Origin: Pomacea canaliculata
Taxonomy: Eukaryota > Mollusca > Gastropoda > Architaenioglossa > Ampullariidae
NCBI RefSeq assembly: GCF_003073045.1
Contig: NC_037594.1
Span: 19,350,927 to 19,414,926, forward strand
Length of the DNA: 64,000 nt
Direction: 5' to 3'
Shown in pieces: positions 37,309 through 49,300 of the stretch. Position 1 is the stretch's first letter, and each line of letters opens with the position of its first letter. Made by a program: the position numbers and the translations under genes. The notes beneath the pieces were generated by a model, which ran no database searches, had not been told where the DNA came from, and saw nothing but the letters and a program-made list of their open reading frames with translations.

Positions 37309-40300
37309 CTGGGTGGGAAAAAAATATGAGCACATGTATAATGGGACACTTGTCTGACCAAACCCAGAGTTGTATAAATGTGAGAAATACTTTATCTACA
37401 AAGTTTATTATGATAATTCTCATATGCAAGTCTGCCACATTATTTTCATTTAAGAGGGTTCATATAACCCATAGGTAAAATTGGTCTAACTTGGGTATTA
37501 CTAGGTGAAGTTAACCTCAATTTAGAAGCCACTGTTAGCAAATGAGCTGTAGCAAAGATGTTTGCAGGTGCAAACTAAATAGGAAGAGTTAAATAGCAGG
37601 AATTCTTCTCCAAAAATGCACCTTTTTCTAGTGTAAGAATGAAGCTGATAACCAAATGAACATATAAAACATTCAAAAGCTGCAAAAAAGTAAAATTTAT
37701 TCACTGACCAAATGATTCTTTTTCATCAAATTTTATCCTACAAAAATATTGTTTTCATTCAGACTAATGGGGTGGGCAAAATGTACATTCAAATCAACAG
37801 CAGGGGATGGAAGGAAGAGCTACACGTTGACTGAAATGTTCATTTTCCCTTTTTCTTTGTGTCTGTTCAAAAATGAAATCAAATCATGAAAGCAAACATA
37901 AGTGCATTAAATATTTCTTCACCCTCATATTTGTCCAGTTTATTGATGAGATCTTAGTTTGATTGGATCAAATAACCATTTCACCCAGACAGATTTGGGG
38001 AAAGTTTATAGGCAAAGGTCCCATCCGATTAACCATTGAGAAGCAGCAGCTTGAATGAAGCAGATTCACACAGATGGGTTAACTCTGGATAAAGGTGCTT
38101 TATATTGAGCCCAAGTGGCAAAAGTATTGCACAAGATTTTTGGATTATTGGCAAGCTAGGTTAACCAGTATTCCTGCTCTGCAAAAGTACATGCAATTTT
38201 GAGATTCAACTCCGAAAGTATTTTGCATTTTTAAAAACTTTTCATTGTAATGGGCTGACCAAAGATATAACCAAAACAGTGACTTACACTTTGTCTGGGC
38301 AGTTTATGGGCTTCCCAAGAAAATAGCCATGAATGACATATTCTTTCACTTGTGAGTCAGAAGCTTCATGGTACGGTAAGCAGCCTCTTGTAAGAAGCTC
38401 CCACAACACAATACCACAGGACCACTGAAAGTAAATACAGTGACAAGAAAGATAACAGTTGTTTCATGTTGCATGCATGTTCAGCTATGCGCTGTGCCAA
38501 CCATTCACACACAGTAGCACTCACCACGTCAGAATGTCTGTCATAGTAGCCATCCATAAGACTTTCTGGTGCCATCCACCTAATCGGTAGGAAGCGATCT
38601 CGTGAGCTGTCAAACATATACTCCTCTCCATAGAAGTCCCATGAAAAAACTGCATCTGTGATTTTGACTGTATTTGTTGCATCGACCCTGCAGAAACATT
38701 GGCATTCATCAGAAAATCTACAGCAAAAACTTTGCATTAATTATATCTTAAAAAATATTTAACCTTTGATATATTAGAACATTACTTAAGGTTTTTGAAA
38801 GATCATATTAATCTTACGTACATACAATTACGAGCTGCCAGATCTCGATGTGTGATGTCTTTGTCCGTCAGAAAACGAAGCCCCTCTGCCACCTGTACAC
38901 CAAACTCAAGTAGCTGCCGCAAACTGAACTCCTGAAGAAGAAATATCCATAGCTATATATCATACTGGACTTCAAACTCTTGGGTTCTTCAAAACAACTA
39001 CATTTTTTCTTTTGCAGGTGAATTCCAAAAACACTTTCTGCATGCATGTTACATGCGCAGGTGTGTGGGGTGTATGGGTGAAGTTACTTTCTAAATTATG
39101 CATACATCTTGAAGATGCAAATGGTTAGAGCATCTGCGATGACACGAGGCCTTTGCATGAACCAACTTGATAACTGGCTCTGAGAAACTATCCTCTCTAA
39201 TACCTAAATCCACAATGATTGAAATGTTTCAGGTCTACTTTGGGCTTGAAATGTACAAGCCTCGGGCATAATGTATCAGTATCATGATGCTCTGTGCAGG
39301 ACCCCTCTTAAAGAGAAAATATACTTCAAAGATGAAAAAACTTTAAATCTGGTAAACATTTACTGGAGGAAGACATGGTTATCTGACACAAACATCTATT
39401 TGAGAGGTTATAATATAGTAAATTATTTCTATTATCATTTCGCAACCTTTCGAGGATTACTGATGTGATTCTTCAGCGAACAGATCTCCATGAAGGGGTA
39501 AACTATATGGAACATTTTTTCTTCCAGTACAATGCCAGTCGTGGACAGCACATGTTCATGGTTGTAATAATAGAAGCGAAGACACTTTCGTAATGCAGTA
39601 TTGACCCAAACTGGAAATGCACCCTGGTCTGAGCAGAAGAAAATGACAGCAGACCATAAAAGTTTTTGTTAGGGACTTGAATTTTTAGAGGTCACACAAA
39701 TTACAGAAGTAGGCTAAATACTTGCCTATACTACATATATATGCAGCATTTTATCTATATTTTCCTTTGCAATTTCTTTATGTTCAAGTATTATTAAAAG
39801 TTTGTTACATGACACAAAGATATATGTATAATGCACACACTTTTTAAAGCAGAAAACAATTATCATAGTGTTAGAACCAAGAAATTCAAGGACAATATTT
39901 TCATACCTGGCAGAGGTTCTTTCAGAGTTTTAATGAGGACTTTGTTCGTTGGAGAGGAATTGGACATGGCAAAAGTCCATCAATAATCTGAGCATATTTT
40001 CCTGCAGATAAATTTAAACAAAAACTATTTTGCAGCATATTTCTTTCCATATTATGCATTGTCTTGATTTTGCTGACACTTGTATTATCAACTGTTGGTT
40101 TGTTGGCAGTCTTTATCACAGTGTACATGAGAATATGTGCTTTACAAATTCTATTACTATTTTTATTAAGTAAAAACTAGATGGCAACAGACTAGCTGGT
40201 GCACAGAGTATGATAGTACTCAAAGTGCAAAACTATATCGATCAGCACGTCCTCAGCAAAACTGCTTCTACAGTGTCTCTGCTTATATGTATGCTGTAAA

Positions 40301-43300
40301 GAAATGAGATCCCAAGTGCACACTACACTACAGACTGCAGTACTCTCAATAAGTATAAAGCCTTATTTTTTCTTTCTCACTTTGTGTATGAGGAAGAGAA
40401 ATGCAGAAGCAAAAGAGAGCATGCTTGCCTGAAATTAAAGGAAGGCTGACTTTTGCAATGGCAAAGTGAAAGCATATCTACAACTGTATGAAAAATGAGT
40501 GGCACCTAACAGCAAAAGTTTCCTGTATTTCAAACTACAGCACATGTACATTTTAATTAAAACGTTTAAAAAAAAATGTGTTTGACAGTCTAGCAGCAAG
40601 GTGCAAGATGGGACCTGTGCACTACTATGACAAAAAAAAAATTGCATTCTCATTCGAAAAATCTGATAAAATTCTTACCTGCATTTACCCATGTTTTGCC
40701 AGGCACAAGCTGACTGCCACTAATAATACTGGCTTTCACTGACTCCATTAAACTGGGATCAATACGCTGGAGAAATTCTTTCATCAGTTCTGTTTCTGTT
40801 AAGTTTGGAGGAAGTGTCAGTTTGGGTTCACGGGTAATGTTTACAGACTGAACATAATCCTCAAATCCACTGTTGATAATTTGCACTAAAAAAAAGAAAA
40901 GAAAAAAAACCATGAACATAAATGACGAGTAGTTTTAGCTTGAAGTCAGTAACAGCGCATTTAACAATGGAGGTGGAATGGGGCTGGGGTATTAGTGTTC
41001 TATGATGAGCCAGTAACTAAGGCTATATTACAGGATGGCAGCTAGCCCTGAAAACAGATACCACATGAAGAAAGAACAGTGTGCCCAAGGCAAGAGTTGA
41101 GCCCACTCCAGCCAACCTTCACTGTATTGGTGATAGTCGCCAACTGTTGCACCACCATATCACCCTATTTAACAATATTGGTTCAAATCCAAAACTATAT
41201 GGTACAAAATGTAAAAGGAGAACCAGGAGATGCATATCTCACACTGTGTATAATGGTTATCAGAAGCAGTCACTATTCTTTCTGAATCTTTTGGCTGACT
41301 CCGCGAAAGACCCTGTTGTGACTTTCTGTGGCGATAGCAACTGATGATTACTGCAACAACAATCACCAGGATTATAAAAGCTCCAATTCCACACATGATG
41401 CCAATAAAGTATTGTGTCTTCCAGAATTTAAGGTAGAGCAGATTTCCAACTGTCTTCCTGTAATTCCCTATTTGAACCTGACAACAGAAAAAGTGGCACA
41501 TAAGGAATGGAAGCACATAAGAAGAAAATGGTGGATTGTACATATTTGTTCAATTTTATCCTTTCCTTTTTTTAACTTTCATAGTCTTGCTGTCTCCTTT
41601 ATAATTCTTAGGAAAAAAAATCTTTTATGATTTCCAAACTGCTCTGATGCTAATGGCCAATACTTTTTTTTTTAACAGTGTCTGATATTGAAAATGTTTG
41701 GTTATTCTGAAATAATATATTTATATATATGTGAGTACTTTTATATATCTATATATGTAAATACACATTAATTGAAATTTTGACCCCCTAGAAAACATAA
41801 GACCTTTTCTAAAAAGAAATTTTACATGGCAATTAGTCATTTAAAGAGTCTCCTAAGATCCTTGGCATTCATCACCAGGATTACTCGATCAGGCTTGAAT
41901 TTTTCCAGCTGCTTTTTGGGCTTTAAGTGTATTGGATTAAATCAGGCTACCTATACAGAGTGATGCTCACAAAGTGATTTTTACATAAAATTCTTAGCCC
42001 AAGTAAGACTTGCAGTTAACTATTTAAATATAAAATTCTCAGCCAGAGTTATGCACTGAGTATTGCAAAAGAGGTTAAAGATGTAACTACAGTGTGCTAA
42101 TGAAAGGAAAAATAAATTGAGACCCCCAGAAGACTTCATAATATATGTACAGATATACAGTAGTATATGGAGCATGGTATGCATACAAACACACATGCAG
42201 AGGGAAAGGTAACAGGTAAAGGCTTGGTGGTGGATAGTTACTGGCTGGTTGGCAACCCCATGACTGAAGGAGAGCGGGAGGTGGTGGGATGTTTGGGGAC
42301 AGAAGACGGGTGTAAAGGTCGGGTGAAGAGGGCATGAGGACAGAATATGAGGGGACAACATAAGGGTGAGAACTACTACTCATCGGGAGAGCGAGTGTGC
42401 CTTGCAGATGTTTTGCCTTAGCCAGAACTATTGGCTAGCGTGAAAGTAAAATTAAGGACTTGGAACCCATGAGAGTGTTGAGATAGGGAAAGCACCCTCA
42501 ATCGACCCTGTTATATATACAAATGAGTGAAAAAAAGAACTTTTTTTAATATAAATAATTTCTATAACCTCAGTGAGTTTCCCACCTTAACTGGAAACTT
42601 GGAGAAGCCATCCAAAGGACTGGAGGGTGGAGTGCATGTGAGCTTATTCTCAGAAATAAAGGTAATTTTACAACGGAGCACACCAACAAAGATGGTAATC
42701 TCCTCTTCTGAGCATCCGCCAGTGAAATGTGATCCCTGGTTAGGAAATGTAAATACCCAATAGGTGTTCGATGTATCAGAATATTTCATCAAAACAATGC
42801 ACTAGAATGTTAGTGCCAGTAATGCAAACTTGAAACATGCAAAGGGCCCAGCTATGACACAATTAGATGACTTGTCATTTAAAACAATTTATGTGTAAGC
42901 ATAAACAGTTCAACATATATTCAGGAACATGTACAGAATCAAACATATAAGACAAATTCGAGTTTCTTTTCCCTCCAACCTTAATTTTAGTTTTCCCTTT
43001 ATCTGAAGTTAGCAGATTTTGATGAATTTAAGTAAAATAATAAAGAAACGCTACAGGAAAAAATGTTTGTTCATTAAAAGAATAGTGATTGTCTTATTTG
43101 GGTTTGACCACACACACACTCACCCACCCACACAGCTACATATGCAAATTTAAAAATACCATTAAACTTACTGTAATGGAAATTTGCTTCTCAAACTCTG
43201 GTGAAAACGAGACATCTCCTATGCTGTCAACAACTGGGTCATCCACAACTGTTACTAAGCTTTGGTTTGGGTAAAAGATCTCATCCAGATTAACCGTATA

Positions 43301-46300
43301 GTAGAAGCTGTCATTAGATGAAACACGGTTCTGTGTAATGTTTGGGGTGAAGCAGAATAGTTCTTGTGCGCCACTGCGGCAAAGCTATCACATAAAAATA
43401 ATTTCAATGATCTGGTAATTATATAAGCCACATAAGATTTTGAACATTAATCTTTTTTCTCTCTCTCTCGACAGACATGCAAAACATTGAGCAACCAATG
43501 CTAGCCATGTGCTCAGTCTTAAGATCCCTTTAAGAAGGGACTAGTTCTAGAAAACTGGAGAGTTTCAATGATTACAAAAAAAAAAATTACAAAAACCCCA
43601 TAGTAAATTACAGCTTACAAGTAAAGAGAAAAATATTAGACAATGTTACTTTAAATAAAATAAAAAATCAGACTTACTGCAGATTCAGATTTTTTGGTAA
43701 CTGAATTAGTCACAAATAGCCGTGAAACTGTCACACAGTCTAAATTAGATCCTCGGAGTGGGAAGCCACATCCACCACTATTCACAAATAAGTCAGCATT
43801 TTGTTATTAAAATAACTCCTGTGGTGGTCAACATGTTTTTGTTTATATGCCTATTTCACGTAGAATAATGAGTGGTGAAACAACACTACCAGTAAGTTTC
43901 AAACATATGCTTTGCAGCAAAACCACAACAAAAGCCTAAGAACAGCATACAGCTGCAGTGACATGGTGGCAGTGAAAGGCCATTAATTCTTATTCACTTT
44001 TTTCAAGACAGATACAGCCATGCCATGTTTTAAAATTACTACCAACACGATCCTCTGTAGAAAACTCTTACATTATACATACATTAAAACTATTGACAAA
44101 TTTATGAACAGTAATTTTTAACTGCATAAGCAGTTCGTTCTGAACATGAGAAGATCTAATTAGTTAACTAATATCAAATTTGTGACATATGTACCTGACA
44201 TGCATGGACACATTTGGTAAAGATGAGAGAACAGGATTCAGATGATAGCTAAAAGACAGCTTTGAAGGGAAAGGGCAATAAAGAACACCCCAGCTGATCT
44301 GTAAAAATCTGGAACCTGTTGCTGAACTTGGAGATGTCTTAAAGATGATCACAGTGTCATTGCTTGAACAGAATGTATATTTAAAATTACTATAAACTTG
44401 TCTTGGAGTCAGTCATGGCGTTACTAATGTTCATGTGTCAACATGTAATAGGGACATTTGTAAGGTTTTTAGATCATCAGGCAAAGGGCTATATATAGTC
44501 TGGTTGGTACTAGGAGCAGTGAACAAACTAAGTTGTTAGTAGCGCTCAGGGCAAGGCATATGGAATACCACTCCTATATTTTTCCTGGCTTTATCTTACT
44601 AGATAAATCTGGCACATGCTGCTGCTGGGTAGGCATGTAGTGGAGTTTACCCATCCCACAAGCCATGTGAGCTTTGAACTGATAATCTCTGTCCCAGATT
44701 TGTAAAGGCTACTTGATGTCTGGATATGTCTGCCATTTTTTTTTAATGCATTTGAAATTGATCGAATTACTAAGTGACTGATTGACTGATCGATTTTTAA
44801 AAACTTTCAAACCATATATTTCTCTTCTCTATTTCTTTCATGTCAATAAGTTCTACACAAGCTTTCTTAAATGTTGCTTAAAATCAGTTACTAACAATCA
44901 CTACCAAAAATATACAGAACTTATACTCACTGCTTAGTTACATTCTGTTCGACATTGTCAAGAAATATGTGAACTGGCTGATTGCTACTGCCAAGCAGGT
45001 AACCTTGATGGTTACTGTTGTTCCTCCAGCTTGCGGCCCATGTGATGGCTCCATAGAATTCACATGCACTTCCTACATACACATCAAACTAACAAATAAA
45101 GAACATCTAGAATATGCCAACATCATGTCTAGTTAATGTTAACATTTGTATGTAATAAACAGACCAATAACTATACAAGTATTAATGATGCAGAGATAAA
45201 CAGGTAGATAAAAAGAATAGCATATGCATGTGTGCACATAAATACAGATTAAACTTACACAGTCCTGTAACTGCAATTCTTTTGTTCCATTCTTGCATTC
45301 ACTGCATGTCAAGCCTGCATCAATTATTATAAACAGATTTGTATTCAATAAGATAGGACAAGGTATAAGAAGACAAAAAATGGGCTTATTTTATCAGCTT
45401 ATATTTTTTTATTTTCCTCCAGTCCTTGTTGTATCAGTTAAATAAACACTTATTTGTAGCAGTCTTAACAGGTATTCAGAGACAAGCAAAAATACCAACA
45501 ACTGCATGGTTTCTATAAAACGCATGACAGACAGCTCTACAATTTAATTTACTCTTAAATGAGGAAGAAGTAAATTGCACCTTGCATATTTGGCCGGCCA
45601 TAGCACTGTCCATTACTTTCACAGCTTAAGTTCAGTGCTCCATATTTTGTACAGTTGCAAGGCACACAATTAACAGAACTGTTAGGACGCTCAATGTTAA
45701 AATAGCCACTGTTGCACCTGTACAATAATAACAACACTCAATAATAGTAACTTAATAACCTGCACTTTTTCAAAGCCAGGCACACCATGCTTTAAAAAAT
45801 CCAATTTACATCTTCGCAAAATGAAAAATGTTCCGAACACCAATGAACTCTCACACAGAAACATACCCCCTCCCTCTCTATCTGGCCACTTTTGATCAAC
45901 AAACATGAACATACACACTAGAAGGGCTGTAGTACTAACACCATCAGCAAGAGAAAAATAAGAAGCTAAAGAACAAAATAACAAAAATAAATACACAACA
46001 TACATAAACACATTATTGATTGATGTATTAAGGTGATAGAGTTTATGCCATACATATGCAAAACTTGAAAAACTTACAAAATATATACTGTTGACAATAA
46101 AGGAAACAAATACTGAAGGAGGTGAGGGTATCATCATCAATAATAGACACAAAATAATTCTCTCAAGGAATTACATGCTTCGATCGTTTACTTTAGATCT
46201 CAGATTGCTCACAATGCCTTCAAAGAATTATTTAGTGTCTATTGCAGCCTGTCTGGTACTGCTAATGAGATCCTCACTCCATTCAATATTAGTTTTGAAT

Positions 46301-49300
46301 TGAACAGCCAGTATGAAGTACTTATGATCATGACCTGAAACGACTGACAAAGCATCACTGACAGCAGACAACATATAGTGTTAAGGGGAACGTCATCAAA
46401 GTGCTTCAGAAAAGAGTGACTTAGGAGTAAAATTCCTATGTGATGAGGTTTACAGATGCATATACTGCTTTTGATGAACAGCTGAACACCATCATAAAAA
46501 TACTCAGAAAACTGACCTGCCACACACTAAGCCATTCTGATCTGCACAGGATACATCATATAATTTTCACTAGGAGGAGAAAATCCAGTTTTGATAAACT
46601 CCCTCCCCATCTTTTTTTTTTTTGAGATGGGTGTGTGAATAATGGGGAATAAATGCAGGGAATTTCACAAGATTTTAGCAAGCGAACAATAGTTTTGTAA
46701 AGAAAAGAGTATATATACTTACCTCCCTCTTAGGGTAAGATCCTTGAGAACTATATTCTCCTTTGTCTCAAGAAATGTCAAATTCAATGTTCTGGCTACG
46801 GTCCTTAGGGCAGAGAAAACAAAACTATGTTTGGTAAGCAATCACAGAAACAGTGAGTTAATTGCATAAAAAAATAACAACTAGTAAAAAGAAATTTGAT
46901 CCATGGCTGCAATGATCCTGCATTAAAAAAATCATATTAATATTGTTTATGATGTGTTGTCATTCACTAGACTCATAGTAAGTTCTAAATGTCTATCTAT
47001 AACTGGATGGGTTACAACCACAGTATATTTTATCAACAATATGTACTTCTGAGATTACTAATTCATATAAGCCTATGTGCTGATATTATGGACTCTCATG
47101 GATAAAACAGGTGCATCATTAAATGGTATGGGGGTTAAATGACCGATGATGATGGAAGGATACTTGGACAATTAGGCGTTCATTTAGGAGTTGAGGAAGA
47201 AAGAGGCAAACATTTTCACCTGTTTATGAGGCAGGAACTTGTATTGCATGTGATCATATCATCAGGAAACTGAGTACTGTACTGTACTGAGTACTGTGGT
47301 GTTCCATTGAGGATATTAATGAGGATTGTTTCAACCTGATAAAAGATAAAATTAAAAAATAAACACACTGATACATACCTAAATATGTAGGTAAATAGAC
47401 AGTATTCATAGATAAATAGACCTATTCAGTAAAGATCTCATGAGAGAAAATAAAGTTTCACAAATAAACAGTTATATCATAAAGTATTGTTGCAAAGATT
47501 AGATTACAACTCTTAATAGCATGATTTTATCATGCTATATCTTATTAGACTCTAGTGAGAGAGTGTGTATGTGTGTCTCCATCTTCTGAATTAAAAAAAG
47601 AAAACATACAAAGAATTCAATAAAAGTTCAGAATAAAATATTTCAGAAAATACCTGATAATCATCCATCAGTTCAACTTGAAGAGTAATGTTGCCAGGTG
47701 GTACTAACCAATATGCCTTGGAATTTTTGTCAATTAACACATCAAGATCATTGTAAGTTACTTGCAATCGTTTCATGTCATTGTTTGAACTATTCACACA
47801 GGTGTAATTATCACTTTGCTTTAGCCTAGGGTATGCAGATGGACAGCGGCAAGCAGGTAGTAATCCAGCAGGTGGTAGAACTCCAGTGTAAAGCATCTTG
47901 ACTTCTCTGTAAAACGCAGAAAAAAAGAATCCTGTTTCACAGTCTCAATACTGAAATCAGACAAAATGGTATCTGGCACACAGACAGCAGGTGAAAACAC
48001 TGACTCAATGTTTCTCCCAGCCCATGGAAGATAGCAGCGTAGTATTAAACTCTCACCTAATTAATGTGCTTAATTCTCCAGTGTAAGAACTATACAGACC
48101 ACCCCAGGCACCCCTGCATTTACTTTTAATATCATACATGAATATTCTACTCTAAATGCATGGCCAACGTGTTTAAATCACTAGAAAATGAAGAGTTATA
48201 TAAGCTGCATTGGACAATTCAGTTTACACAATCCAGGAACAAGTTTAATTATTGATAAATATCTCTGTCAGAAAGTCACAAATAACTGAGATATATCTGT
48301 CCATCCAAGTACTAATATTTTACAATAGAAATCAATATGTGTCATTTAATGCAAGCTCATTTACTTCACATACCTTTCTGTTAAAGTGTCATTAAATAAA
48401 CGAAGATCATAGATCTCATAATGGGCATCACTGTCTGTTAAAAAAAAAAAAATTCATGAAACACAATTTTTGTAATTATCAAATGGGAGAAGAATTCGTG
48501 AAGGATGGAGTTTAGTTAAGAAGCTTTTAAAACTGGAAAAATTCAACAACTCTGTATCTGTAAATAAAAACCAAGACTTTTTTAAAAATACAGATAGTTC
48601 GATATCTTGGTTTACAAATTATACCAAATATAACAGATTAACATAGAGCTTTAAAGACAGATGCCAAATACATATTTAATGACATCATGCACTTAATTGA
48701 CTAGGGTATTAAACTGAAAATTTATCATTTTTGCTAATAAAAGTAAAAATGCTTGCCTTAACATTACCAATGGTCACATTGAAAGTCTTTCTCTGCATTG
48801 CAGGATTTGCTGTTTGTTTGGAGACATTTTGATTATCAAAATTTCCATTGACAATTGCATAAGCTCCATCATTTATGACCTGTAAAAGCATAAATATATT
48901 TTTTTACCACATTTGACCACACTCATTAAGCTTCACATAATAATGGTAACAGGATAAAGAAGACAAAAAGGAAAGAAAGAAGAGTTCATATACAGGATTA
49001 CAGTCTTATGTGAATATGCTTACAAGATCTAGTACAAATTTTGAAATTTAGGAATTCTTATATCACAAACTTGTATGCATGTCCATGCTTGTATATTTGT
49101 GCACAAGGTTTAACAAGGTTAGGGACCATTTTTATCTCAAAGCAGCATTTTGCTAGGGCAGTGCCACACACCCAACAGCAGTCAACTGGGGGAAACAATA
49201 CTTTGCCACACATGTATTTATAAATAGTTCATGGACCTCCAGACTCACACACCATGCTTGAATTACTTGGCTATCCATTTTATCCAAAAGATAAAACTGA

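Noticed and set aside
48745..48768. GC donor (AAG|GCAAGC) for the receptor exon ending near 48760
   Set aside because: It leaves the wrong phase and a stop in the next exon; the GT donor GTAATG at 48767 restores GAC and the reading frame.
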